From: Agmasoma carcini (nom. nud.)
Lineage: Eukaryota > Microsporidia > Thelohaniidae
NCBI GenBank assembly: GCA_029232285.1
Contig: JAOXFI010000015.1
Span: 30,683-94,682 of the forward strand
Direction of reading: 5' to 3'
DNA length: 64,000 nt
Shown here: positions 48,526-58,384 of the stretch, one piece after another
How positions within the stretch are numbered: position 1 is the first letter of the stretch
Layout of the letters: each line of letters begins with the position of its first letter
Notes under the pieces: model-generated
What the model was told of the DNA's origin: nothing
Seen by the model: the letters and a program-made list of their open reading frames with translations, nothing else
Databases searched by the model: none
Made by a program: the position numbers and the translations under genes

Positions 48526-49069
48526 TTTATTCTAAATTGTTTAACCCTTAAGCTATTTATGATGGCATAACGATATAAATACAAATTTAATACTTTTATA
48601 GTATGTTGACCCCTTATATTGAAGTTAAGCTGGTAATATTTCTTTTGAATGTAAACTTTTATAAACTCCAATCAAATTTATTGAAATATAATGTAATATA
48701 TTTAAGACCATCTGATTTATAACTAAATAATCATATAATTGTAGCTTAATTTGAAATATTATAAGTAGGTGATGTTTAACTTTATGTTTAACTATTTGAT
48801 TATACCAAATATTACATAAAAAATCATATATAGACCCCTTATGTTATTTCAAAGCTTATATGATACAAACACAACTAAAAATATTGACTTTTAACTTAAA
48901 AACATCATTTTTAATTCTATTAATTATTTCAAAGCTTATATGATACAAACACAACTAACTATACGAGATCAGAATAATGTAACTTACCATTTCTAGTGAA
49001 ATAATCTTTAAAATTTTGCAAGATTTAAAACAAATTTTAACTGTAATAAAAAATTTTATCCATATAGAA
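48526..49069. other. Gene-free stretch before the NDC1-like gene
   Basis: Contains a direct repeat: ATTTCAAAGCTTATATGATA followed by CAAACACAACTAA occurs at 48846-48880 and again at 48926-48958. The start of the next gene is preceded by AAAAAATTTTATCC. Confidence 0.6.
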
Positions 49070-50329
49070 ATGTTCCTTCCACCCTTTAAAAAATTTAAAA
49101 TTATGTGTTGTTTAACAGTTATGGAGGGTCTTTTAATCACTCATCTTGTTGATTGGCTTTTCCTGACTCTTTGTGGCCATACACTTACTGCACCTGTCTC
49201 ACATTTTAGAAATTTATTGTTGTCAGTTTCTTCTGTCCTCTGTCTGACCCCTGTTATTCTTTCCTATAATGGTGTAAGGTCTTTTTCTTTGATATTTATC
49301 CAACATTTCACATCTATATCACTTTTCTTAATAAGCTTTCCTTCATATAAGCCATTGTTCAAAGGTTCAAATATGATTTTTCCTATTGGTAAATTGTTAT
49401 TGAATGCTGATTGTATTTTGATTATGTTATTTGGAGCTTGTGCTTCAATAGTGCCATCGCTTAAGACTAAATACTATGATACCAATTATTTTAGAAGAGT
49501 ATCAGGTGTATTTAGTTTTATTTTCTTTAGGAGACCATCTATAGTTTCTGATTCATTTGAATCAATTAAGAAGCAAGTTTATATACTTCCAGTTATGTAT
49601 CTGTTTGTGTTAGGTAGACCCCTTATTAATTTAATTTTATTCTTTATGAGATTACATATTGTAGGTGGTTCTTTGTTTATATCAGTGTTATATAGTGTTG
49701 AAATACTTGTATGTTCGCTTGTATATAGTTTTATGTTCAATATTGTTACAAAATTGTTCATTTTTAACCTTTCATTCTCATCAAATGATGAGCTTCGTTT
49801 CATAGAGTCTGTTTCTATGAATGAAAAAAGGATGCAATTTCTTAATCTTACAAATATGATATCAAAGCAAAGTATAAGGTTGGAGGAACATCAGATTTTG
49901 TTTAAAAAATTGGTTGAATTTGCAAAAGGTGAAATTTTTGAGCTTAAGAAGGTGGTTAGGGTTATTAAAAAGATGAGAGAAGACTTAGATACGTCTTTGT
50001 ATGTAACTGTACCACAGATACGTCAAAATTACTCTAGACAAGTTCGGTCTTATTTTATAGTTAATGATTTTTTGTGTAAGCTTAAGTATGAATATGTACA
50101 GATGTATAATAGGTATAACTATGAAGTATCTTATGATCGTGTGGTTGATGTTTTAGAGTTCTTTTTGTTTGTTAAGAGTAATGAAACTTTAATTTATTTT
50201 AATTTTATAAGTGATCTTGATGATGTACTTAATGAGATTAAAAATATTTCAGAGAATCAAGGAATAAATTTGGAAAGAGAAAAACTAAACAATTGTTATA
50301 ATGATTTTAATAAAATAAATTATATTTGA
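49070..50329 (+). CDS. Multi-pass membrane protein, possible nucleoporin Ndc1
   Basis: 419 residues from the ATG of MFLPPF. An in-frame ATG at 49103 is an alternative, and the longer frame opens with TTG. About six hydrophobic segments occupy residues 10-235. The rest is soluble and helical. The segment just after the last helix, SSNDELRFIESVSMNEKRMQ then FLNLTNMISKQSIRLEEHQI, resembles the Ndc1/TMEM48 block where a leucine-rich helix about protein position is followed by a second helix with S-x-R and I-F. Ndc1 anchors nuclear pores and spindle pole bodies in the nuclear envelope, and in yeast it has 655 residues. Family membership is weakly supported; a lineage-specific membrane protein is the alternative. 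Confidence 0.45.
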   Translation: MFLPPFKKFKIMCCLTVMEGLLITHLVDWLFLTLCGHTLTAPVSHFRNLLLSVSSVLCLTPVILSYNGVRSFSLIFIQHFTSISLFLISFPSYKPLFKGSNMIFPIGKLLLNADCILIMLFGACASIVPSLKTKYYDTNYFRRVSGVFSFIFFRRPSIVSDSFESIKKQVYILPVMYLFVLGRPLINLILFFMRLHIVGGSLFISVLYSVEILVCSLVYSFMFNIVTKLFIFNLSFSSNDELRFIESVSMNEKRMQFLNLTNMISKQSIRLEEHQILFKKLVEFAKGEIFELKKVVRVIKKMREDLDTSLYVTVPQIRQNYSRQVRSYFIVNDFLCKLKYEYVQMYNRYNYEVSYDRVVDVLEFFLFVKSNETLIYFNFISDLDDVLNEIKNISENQGINLEREKLNNCYNDFNKINYI

Positions 50330-50929
50330 ATAAATTATATATAAATAAACTATATTTATATAGAATTTTTGGGTTTTTTACTGTAAATTAAATAAAAAAA
50401 TGATGAGGTATTTTTTTATATAGATTGAATCTATATTAGAGATTGATAATATAAAAACCATTAAAAGTCTAATTCAAGTAAGATTAAACATTTTAAAAAG
50501 GTTTTTATTATAAAAATTTTAAATATATTAAAAATACCATCACTAGATTCAAAGCTTAAGATAAAAGGTTAATTTGTTTTTATATTAATAGAAATAAACT
50601 AAAAGATATTTTAACACAAAATCTATTCAAATATAATTGAATCAACAAGTAATCAAAACTTATATCCATCTTAAATTATTAAAAAACATATAAAGTATTT
50701 CTCTATATTTAAGAAAATAGCAGTACTAAATATCAATAGTAAAAACTTAAACCATGTTTAATCTGATATTGTAGATATGGCAATGTTAGATATTGTAATA
50801 CTATATATTGTAATACTAGATATGTTAATATAACATCTCTATTAGACATACACGTGGAAACGTTAGAAAACAAAAATTAAAGCAGGGCCCATAGGTGATA
50901 TTATTTTTGAATTTGATATTCAGAAACCC

Positions 50930-51075
50930 CTTCTAATGGCTAGTAAGGTAATTATTTTGTATCTTTAAGCTGGTCAGTGTATGTAATAGTACTAGCCCAG
51001 CTACAACTGCATCCTGTGATAGAGTATCCCTAATTTTTTACCAGAGAACGATAAGTGTATGATCGTTATCTTTCG
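50930..51075 (-). repeat. Dispersed ~300-bp repeat, copy 5 (inverted, partial)
   Basis: Its reverse complement reads CATACACTTATCGTTCTCTG then GTAAAA, then ACAGGATGCAGTTGTAGCTG followed by GGCTAGTACTATTACATACA and CCAGCTTAAAGATAC. It agrees with the left half of copy 6. The only inverted copy long enough to be certain. Confidence 0.7.
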
Positions 51076-51589
51076 CTTTCGTCTCTTCTAAATTTTTAAA
51101 ATTGATACTACTTTGTGTTATTTTATTATAATAGACATTCTGTATTCTAAAATCAAGAATTTATGAAAGTTTAATTAGTTATTTGTTTATTTTAATATTA
51201 TCTTTAATAATGAAATATATTTCTTAGTTGTAACTAAATTTATTGTGTATATTTAGAGTTCTTAAATCTAACATACTTGGGTTGATATTAAAAAAAAATT
51301 GGTATTTAATAGAAATTATAAATGTCGGAACTCAAAGATAACTGGGTATTTGTGAAGTGTTGCATCAAAAGGGTTTTATTTATGTGTTGTAGAGGAGCCG
51401 GGCCCGTGTCTTCCTAATCGTGTTTATCATCTGTTAATTAGTTAGTTAGTTTTCATGCTGTCTTAGAGATTATGATTAATTAAAGTAATGATCAGCCATA
51501 ATTCAATATATTTAATTCTGGTTCACAACAATAAAAATTAACCTCTTAAATATTTATTAAAGTAAATTTGGCAAGATTTAATGTAGCTA

Positions 51590-51740
51590 TACTAGAATTT
51601 GTAGAAATCATATCTTAACTATTTATATGATATAAGAAGTTCATTTTAATGTAGCCATAGTAGAAATCATGTATTGGCCATTTAATATCAATATAAGAAG
51701 TTCATTTTAATGTAGTTATTCTAGAATTGGTAAAAATCAT
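51590..51740 (+). repeat. Imperfect 65-bp direct repeat
   Basis: AATGTAGCTATACTAGAATT, AATGTAGCCATAGTAGAAAT and AATGTAGTTATTCTAGAATT begin successive units at about 51579, 51649 and 51709. ATAAGAAGTTCATTTTAATG precedes the second and third units. Units differ in length because of a deletion in the second. Confidence 0.7.
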
Positions 51741-52254
51741 AATTTTTTAATTTTTTTTTCTAGAACTTTTTTAATATAAAAATTTTGAAAAAAATTTACC
51801 CAGAGGATGATGACTACTGCCGCCCCAGGCTGATTACTGATGAATGGCTTTATCTGACTCTCAAATTATAAGAAATGTTTTTTTATTGATTTTATAAGTG
51901 TTTTTGTGTGTATAAATGTTTCTTAGATAAGTATCGTGCGTTTTTTTTAATTTGTCATGTTTAATAATATAATTTTTATTTATGCTAATTTATTATAATA
52001 TATTTTTTGTTAAAAATGTTATGTACTAATAATTTATACAAATATTGTTACAATTCTAAGTTAATAATAAAAGGGTTATTTGTCGAATATGCTTACTCAA
52101 GCAAAAGTATAAACAACACAAAGTACTATCAATTGGAAACCTCTCCATACAAAGAATTTTAATTATCAATAAATTTACCATATAAGTAAAACCGAACAGA
52201 CAAGTAAAAACTCCTAAATCAAATAAAATAGAGAAGGGATGAAAACAGATATTA

Positions 52255-52555
52255 AAGACCATACACTATTCGTGCTTTGGTAAAAGGCAGTAGAAAAACT
52301 TAATTGTCATGTTATCTTAGATGGTGACAGTAATACTTTAAAGAACTTTATTGTAGCTGGGTTAGTGCTATTACGCACACATACCAGCTTATATCTTTAA
52401 GAAGAGGGGTGTCTGTATATGACCTCAAACCGGTTTCCCAGAGTGAACAAGGTCATCCGTATCCCCCATGGCCATGCCTTAGCCCAATTAACCGTTGTTT
52501 CCAACGTTACCACTCTGTATCACGTGGAGGTCTGGACTCATCACAGATCTAAAAA
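52255..52555 (+). repeat. Dispersed ~300-bp repeat, copy 6 (reference copy)
   Basis: The clearest copy: ACCATACACTATTCGTGCTT then TGGTAAAAGGCAGTA, CATGTTATCTTAGATGGTGA, TTGTAGCTGGGTTAGTGCTA, TTACGCACACATACCAGCTT, GTGAACAAGGTCATCCGTAT, CCTTAGCCCAATTAACCGTT, CAACGTTACCAC and GGAGGTCTGGACTC. A 61-codon frame covers its right half but is not conserved in the other copies, so I do not call it a gene. Confidence 0.85.
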
Positions 52556-52599
52556 ATTAGATTGTGTCTATTTTTACACTATAAAAAAATTATACTTAA

Positions 52600-53020
52600 A
52601 GTAATGTGTACACCTTTTATTCAAATTATAGTTCACTGTAAAAGATTAACAGTCTGTGTGTTTATCAAGGTAGTTGAATTTATGACAAAAAATATTATAA
52701 TTTAAATTTTCATCAGTTCAAATAATATTTTTTGGAATATCTATCTATAAATTATAGCAATGGTGGTTGAAGCTTTATTATCAGGTAAGACTCTAGCAAA
52801 TACACGAGCGACCAACCCTAACACAATACAAATGGGATCTATATTATTTAAAGGTTATTTCTTTAAGACTTTGAATTTAATCATGATTTCATCAACTTGA
52901 ACCTTAAAACCAGGCCCACCTAATTTATTGTTTGAAAAATCTATTTCTATTATTTTGTCAATAAAACTATCAATTATCCTTTTGATTGTAGTCTATTAAA
53001 AATAAATAAAGTGAGTATCA
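52600..53020 (-). pseudogene. Decayed ISXO2-like/Merlin transposase, lineage B copy 2
   Basis: The minus strand reads, from the right: TTIKRIIDSFIDKIIEID, then NKLGGPGFKVQVDE, the first catalytic Asp block of the ISXO2-like domain (G-G-P-G...V-x-I-D-E). One stop follows, then NNIDPICIV and ARVFARVLPDNKAST. Near 52650-52690 it has LDKHTDC and TVNYN, corresponding to the second Asp and V-N-H blocks. The frame is open for long runs, with few stops, so this copy is younger than its relative at 45840. Confidence 0.7.
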
Positions 53021-53517
53021 CAATTAAAAGGTTAAAAATGATAATTTTCTTAAATAAAATACATAGAATAATATTGATAGTTAGTATTAAGACATAATAA
53101 AATCATTAATGTTGAAATTATATTTGGATATTTCTTTAATCAGATATCCATGAATCATTAGAAAACTTACAAGCTCTGAATCATCCATAATTTTTATTTC
53201 ATCAGTCAATATAAAAATTAAAAAAATTTTACATATGGAAAAATAGACCTGATCCAAAAATATTAATACTATATATTAAAATTTAATATATAGTATTAAT
53301 ATTACCTTTAACATTATAAAACTTATATCTGTATATCAGTTATTAATAATTTATTTATTTTCAAATAATTCAAAATCATTTTTTTATCAAAATTCTCATA
53401 TTTAATTATGTCAATTATTAATAATTTCTTTATTTTCAAAATCATTTTTTTATCAAAAAAACCCAAATAAAAATTTTAACGCTGATGATATCAAATAAAA
53501 AATTTTGATCAAATCAT
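53021..53517. other. Gene-free AT-rich spacer
   Basis: Contains a perfect inverted repeat AATATTAATACTATATATTA / TAATATATAGTATTAATATT at about 53256-53305, which can form a long AT hairpin, and an imperfect direct repeat ATTTCAAAATCATTTTTTTATC at 53355-53455. It ends at the beta-adaptin stop. Confidence 0.6.
53256..53306. other. AT-rich inverted repeat, possible hairpin terminator
   Basis: AATATTAATACTATATATTA on the left is the reverse complement of TAATATATAGTATTAATATT on the right, with a loop of about 10 bases. It lies 210 bp downstream of the beta-adaptin stop on the minus strand and at the edge of the transposase remnant, so it could also be an inverted terminal repeat. Confidence 0.5.
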
Positions 53518-55764
53518 TTATTTTCTAAAAATATTGAGATTTTTTCTCTTTCCTTTGATTGCAAAATATTCAAGAAACTTTTTACCTAAAAATGCTTGAT
53601 CTAAAATTTTAAATGAAAAATATTCTCCTTGGTTATGACACTTTGTAGTATCAAAATCACCCAACATTATATAATCAGCTTGTGCTTCGTACTTAGCTAT
53701 AATATTATCAACTTTATTAGGTTTTATTAGATCTTCCGGTGTTATTTTAATATAAATCACTTTATCTTCTATAATAACACTTACCACTCGGTTGATACTC
53801 TCAATTTTCAAATCACATAGTTTGATCTTTTCTTCTATACTCACTTTCTTAGAAAAATAAACATTTGATCCTTCCACCGACACATTAACTGGCTTATCAA
53901 GAATATCAACTTCTAAATATAATGAATTATCACTAATGCTCACTGATCCTTGCATGTAATCAACATCTATTAAAACTGGAACCATATTTGTATTTTTGTA
54001 CTCTGGCCAAATATCATTTTCGGTGTGAAAATAAGGCTTGTCATAAAACAAACCACCTTGTATTTTGTTCTTAGGTTCATTAATCAATACTTCACTACTT
54101 TCATTGTTTTCTGTGATTGAAGAAACTGGTTTTTTAGTAGAATTTATAAAGATAGGTATGTTTAACTGATCTTCATTGGGCTTATTATATAATTCAGTCT
54201 CAGATTTTAATTTATTTTCCATTAACTCTTTGGTTTCATGCACTGATACACTACTTTGGTAGTGTTTATCATTGATATTATACTTTTTATTTACAACTGC
54301 TTGTTCTTCAGTTACTTTTTTAATTCCTAAGTCATATTCCGTTCTGCATATTTCATCAACATCAATTTTATTAAGATTATCAAGTATAAGTTTGATTCTT
54401 TTTACCATTGGTATTGCTTTTCTCATCTTTTTAAGGTTTTTAACACATTGTTCTTCGTTTATCACACCTCTTTTATACAAAAAGCAATATACTCTACATA
54501 GTTCAAGATGATGTTGTGAAATATCAATATTTTTCAAAGCTTTTGGTAATATAGAGCAGTATAAGGACACAAGATATAAATATTTATGAATATTTGATAC
54601 TATAGATAGATTGGAGAGATAAGTATCAATTTCTTGTACATAGAAACCATATTTATATATAATATCAAATATTTCTTCTTGATACTCCACAGGAACATAC
54701 CTTAATAGCTGAGTATTGATTAATTTGCCTTCTTCCTTAAGTTCTTTATTTTTTAGTGATGATTCTAAGATTAATGGAATAAGTTTATAATCATTTATAC
54801 AGTTTGATGTCTCACTAATCGTTATATCATCAATGTTTTTAAATAGAAGCCTTATTTTCTCTTTTTTAATATAAATTGGCTCTTTTTGTTTAATTATAAA
54901 ATTATTATTTGAATATTTAAGACCATCAATGAATTCCTGTTGAAATACAAGCAAATTATAGAGCTGTTCATCACGAACATCATAAAAATCAAATGATCTT
55001 TCTAGAATTCTTTGTTTATCTGAAATAAACTTTGATATAAGATAGAATGTGTTGATGTCTGTAGTTTTTAAAAGCTTTGAAATTATTTCACTTGGAATTT
55101 TATAAGTTTCAGGATCAACAATACTTAAAATCAAGTTATAACCAGTGGAATTATTGTTTCTTACAAAGCTATTAAGTAATTCATCAATAGTATTATTACT
55201 TAATGTGTTTTTTGTATATTTTATTGATCTTAAAGCATCAATTTGTAAATTTTCATCTTCTAAATATAATTTCAATATTTCATCAAAATTATTACTAAAG
55301 AATATTTCTTCAGATAAATTGAAAATATATTGCAATGATTTGATAATGGCCTGTTTTATCATGATATTATCAGTTTTAGACAATCTTTGTAGTTCTTTTA
55401 TATAATTTTTAACAATAATTTCATCACATAATTGTACTGAATCTAATATTGCACTTCTTTTCATATTTAGGTCGATATCATTGAAATCCTTTAGAAAAGC
55501 GTTTATACACATGATTTGACATGCAGGACGGTCTTTACAAGCTATTTTAAGATAAATATTGCAATATTTCTTTTTCTTGTAATCATATGTATCTAGTAAT
55601 CTAAGTACATCACTATAGAGAACACCGAGGTCGTAAGAGTGTTGTTGCATGCTAATTATGGTTTTTAAAGCATTCATATGTGTATTTTCATTATTTAGTT
55701 CTTTATGTAGAGCCTCTAAAGATTTTGGTTCTGATATTTTATGATCTAAAAATAAATCTCTCAT
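53518..55764 (-). CDS. Beta-adaptin of an AP clathrin-adaptor complex
   Basis: 748 residues. The N-terminal two-thirds is an adaptin-type helical solenoid. It begins SLEALHKELNNENTHMNALK followed by the segment in which a KK-x-x-Y-x-Y-L core (KKKKYCNIYLKIA) precedes INAFLKDFNDIDLNMKRSAI, the beta-adaptin pattern of N-x-F-x-K-D-x-x-D-x-N-x-x-x-R. A polar hinge (about 480-580) and a small C-terminal appendage-like part (about 590-748) follow. It could be the beta subunit of AP-1, AP-2 or AP-3. The segment after residue 110 is slightly closer to AP-3. Length is less than the usual 900+ residues. It traffics coated vesicles between Golgi, endosome and plasma membrane. Confidence 0.7.
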   Translation of the reverse strand: MRDLFLDHKISEPKSLEALHKELNNENTHMNALKTIISMQQHSYDLGVLYSDVLRLLDTYDYKKKKYCNIYLKIACKDRPACQIMCINAFLKDFNDIDLNMKRSAILDSVQLCDEIIVKNYIKELQRLSKTDNIMIKQAIIKSLQYIFNLSEEIFFSNNFDEILKLYLEDENLQIDALRSIKYTKNTLSNNTIDELLNSFVRNNNSTGYNLILSIVDPETYKIPSEIISKLLKTTDINTFYLISKFISDKQRILERSFDFYDVRDEQLYNLLVFQQEFIDGLKYSNNNFIIKQKEPIYIKKEKIRLLFKNIDDITISETSNCINDYKLIPLILESSLKNKELKEEGKLINTQLLRYVPVEYQEEIFDIIYKYGFYVQEIDTYLSNLSIVSNIHKYLYLVSLYCSILPKALKNIDISQHHLELCRVYCFLYKRGVINEEQCVKNLKKMRKAIPMVKRIKLILDNLNKIDVDEICRTEYDLGIKKVTEEQAVVNKKYNINDKHYQSSVSVHETKELMENKLKSETELYNKPNEDQLNIPIFINSTKKPVSSITENNESSEVLINEPKNKIQGGLFYDKPYFHTENDIWPEYKNTNMVPVLIDVDYMQGSVSISDNSLYLEVDILDKPVNVSVEGSNVYFSKKVSIEEKIKLCDLKIESINRVVSVIIEDKVIYIKITPEDLIKPNKVDNIIAKYEAQADYIMLGDFDTTKCHNQGEYFSFKILDQAFLGKKFLEYFAIKGKRKNLNIFRK

Positions 55765-56297
55765 ATGTTTATTGTTGAGATTCTATAAATATTGAAGTTT
55801 CATATTGTTTCACTTTAGACATTTGAGACAAATAAATAAATATTATTTGTTTTTTGTGTTACATAAAAATAATTTAGTAAAGAGAGTGTGTCATATATTA
55901 TATAAATAGATTTGTTTATAAAAGAATAATAATATTGATTTTATCTATCCAATTTCAAATATTTTATATCAATTTACAAATAAAAATTTAAATTATATTA
56001 TTTCCATAACAATAAATAAAATAAAGAATACATAACGATATGTAAAGTTTTCAATTAGATATATTAAATATAAATCATTATAAATCATAATATATATATA
56101 AATATTATATATAAATCATAAATATAAAATATAAAACTTAAAAAATATATATAAATATTAACTATTAAATATAAAACATAATATATTAAATATAAATCAT
56201 ATATAAATTATAAATATAAAATCATAAATACTATATAAAATATTAACTATTAAATATAAATATTATCAATTCTAAAATATTTACCAAACTTTCAAAT
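55765..56297. other. AT-only spacer with TATAAAT/ATATAAA runs
   Basis: 533 bp of almost pure A+T. 56040-56270 consists of shuffled TATAAATCATAAATATAAAA and ATATATATAAATATTAACTA words, each appearing three or four times. No gene is seen. Confidence 0.6.
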
Positions 56298-57452
56298 TTA
56301 TTTATAAGTCTTGTTTAGTGACTGTAACATTTTATTAAGATTATCCAAACAAGCATCATTATCACTTCTTTTAGGTTCAAATATCATTAAACTTTGTGTC
56401 ATATGATCAAGTGTACCAGATATAACACCATCAAGGATGAGACTTCTTATCTTATCTTCTACCATATCAACTTCAAAACTTAATTTTTCAGCAATAAAAC
56501 TTACAAGAACTCTTGAATATGGTTCAATAATCTTAATAATATTTTTATCAAGAAGATCATTGTAAAGGAACTGTAAATGCTTATATATGAATCGGTCTGA
56601 CTCAATTAATGCATTATTCATAGATAGACAGTCTCTATATCTTTTAACATCCCTATCACTACAGCATTTAGCAATATCTAAAAGAATATTTACAATTTTA
56701 TCATCCCTTATATATTTAGCAGATTTAGAATTCAATTGATTTTCTAATTTACCAAATTTACCTGCAAGAATTTTGGATAAGATAATATATCTTAGAGCCA
56801 CCCTTGCCTGTTCATAGTTTTTATCATATATGAAGGTATCTAATGCTTCAATAAGATTTGAAACAGCTGCATCATACGAACCCTCGTCACAGATATACAT
56901 ACCATTTAGAAGATCAATGGAGGCCTGTAATTCAGATGAACAATTACTACATTCAGCGACAGCTCTAGCAGATGTAAGGGCAGATTTAGCCCTTTCATAG
57001 TTTAAGATGTCGTAATAGGCTCTACTTTCGTATATAAAGACTCTGATTAGGTTAGAATTGTCTTCCACCCTCTTTAGTTCCTTTACAATGATAGATATTT
57101 TATCTAGACATTCCCTATTTTTACCGATTATTAGTAGAACGTTGATTCTTTTAACTTCTAAGTCAAGTTTAAGGATTTGTTTGTCACCAGCGAATTGTAT
57201 TAAGTTGTTTAAATAGTTAAGAACGTTTTCATAGTTATCCATTGTGATTGTTATCATATCATAGCTTTTTTTGATAATTTTTGTAAGCCTAGATACTGAT
57301 ATGTCAGTCCAATAGGTGTTAAGGGTAGATATGGTTGTAAAAACTGATTGAAAGTCTCTGTCTTGTATTTTCTCTGCTATATAATCGAGTACAAGGTTCT
57401 CCTTCATTTCATTTGTAGTAACTTTTTGTATTTGAGTAGCAAGTACGTCCAT
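56298..57452 (-). CDS. RPN6: 26S proteasome lid subunit Rpn6/PSMD11
   Basis: 384 residues, helical repeats followed by a PCI domain. AKSALTSARAVAECSNCSSE then LQASIDLLNGMY matches the conserved Rpn6 segment AxxALTSARTTANAIYCPPxLQAxLDxxSG. Near the C-terminus LQFLYNDLLDKNIIKIIEPYSRV matches LxxLYDxLLEQNLIRIIEPFSRV, and LILDGVISGTLDHMTQSLMI fits the following winged helix. Rpn6 clamps the proteasome lid to the core particle. It is near full length (434 in yeast). The ATG follows AAAATTTTATCC. Confidence 0.93.
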   Translation of the reverse strand: MDVLATQIQKVTTNEMKENLVLDYIAEKIQDRDFQSVFTTISTLNTYWTDISVSRLTKIIKKSYDMITITMDNYENVLNYLNNLIQFAGDKQILKLDLEVKRINVLLIIGKNRECLDKISIIVKELKRVEDNSNLIRVFIYESRAYYDILNYERAKSALTSARAVAECSNCSSELQASIDLLNGMYICDEGSYDAAVSNLIEALDTFIYDKNYEQARVALRYIILSKILAGKFGKLENQLNSKSAKYIRDDKIVNILLDIAKCCSDRDVKRYRDCLSMNNALIESDRFIYKHLQFLYNDLLDKNIIKIIEPYSRVLVSFIAEKLSFEVDMVEDKIRSLILDGVISGTLDHMTQSLMIFEPKRSDNDACLDNLNKMLQSLNKTYK

Positions 57453-57602
57453 AGGATAAAATTTTATATAAGAAACAAAAATAAAAAAATTAAGTTAAAT
57501 AGGTTGGAAATAATGGCTGATTGGGATATAACAATTCAGGTGTTATAGTTTATGTTTTAAGGTTGATAGAGAGAGACCCCCTCTTATAGGTCATAGGTAG
57601 GG
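57453..57602. other. Short spacer upstream of RPN6
   Basis: Contains the RPN6 start signal and the region leading to the 74-bp tandem repeat. An apparent 66-codon frame from 57348 overlaps RPN6 antisense and is a shadow. Confidence 0.4.
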
Positions 57603-57850
57603 AAGGACCGGTTTTTAAAGACATTAGACGAGCTACAAATACATTCTAAGGTATGATGTTCTTATAGGTGTATGAGAAGGACCGGTTTTTAAAGATATTA
57701 GACGAGCTACAAATACATTCTAAGGTATGATGTTCTTATAGGTGTATGAGAAGGACCAGTTTTTAAAGATATAGCTGGTTGATGTACGTGATAACATTAG
57801 ACGAGCTACAAATACATTCTATGATATGATGTTCTTATAGGTGTATGATT
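57603..57850 (+). repeat. 74-bp tandem repeat, three copies
   Basis: Exact-spacing units start at 57603, 57677 and 57751, each beginning AAGGACCGGTTTTTAAAGA and containing ATTAGACGAGCTACAAATAC and TATGATGTTCTTATAGGTGT. The third unit carries about 26 inserted bases (ATAGCTGGTTGATGTACGTG and a few more) after its first 19. The first two units differ at one or two positions, so the amplification is recent. Confidence 0.92.
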
Positions 57851-58384
57851 ATTAACCCATACCTTTACTTGAAATATTTATTTTTATGATTGTTGTTTTT
57901 ACTTTTCTAGGTTATAACTGATATTTTAAGATTATTTGTAGAAAAAGGTTTCAAATATTTAAATAGAAGTGTTTTTATTATAAAAATTAGGTACTGTTTT
58001 ATTATTTTAAATTTTAAAACTGTAAAGAGTCCAGATCTGTGTAATGAATGCTATACTTGCATTATATCATAATAGATGGAATCTTATTAAATAGAATTTT
58101 ATTTTTTGAAAAAATGTATATATATATCTAGTTTGTATTTGAGCAAGAGACTATATTAAAACAAACAAGTTTTAAAATTAAAAATCTGATGATATTAAAT
58201 ATTATTATTTTTCAAAAGAGTAATAAAAAGTAAAATTTTAATAAATATAAATGTTGTTTAACTGTTAATATTATTTTAAAACTTTTATATTTATAAAAAA
58301 AAGATGTTTAGCCTTTATATTATTAATATGTAGCATGAATTATTATGAAAAATTCAATTTATTTTTTATCAATTTTTGAGTAGA
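57851..58384. other. Gene-free stretch with a dispersed-repeat end
   Basis: 58020-58050 reads ACTGTAAAGAGTCCAGATCT on the plus strand, the inverse of the right end (GGTCTGGACTCTTTGCA) of the dispersed ~300-bp repeat; only this end is recognisable. No gene is seen. Confidence 0.5.

Larger units (their letters stand above)
50330..52254. other. Gene-free stretch with an inverted dispersed-repeat copy
   Basis: 1.9 kb. 50930-51075 is a minus-strand copy of the dispersed repeat. At 51590-51735 there is a 65-bp imperfect direct repeat containing ATAAGAAGTTCATTTTAATG (two or three copies), preceding AGCTATACTAGAATTTGTAG-like words. No gene is seen. Confidence 0.5.

Noticed and set aside
52419..52604. 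61-codon frame over the right half of dispersed-repeat copy 6
   Set aside because: The frame is broken in the other copies, so the repeat is conserved as DNA, not as protein.
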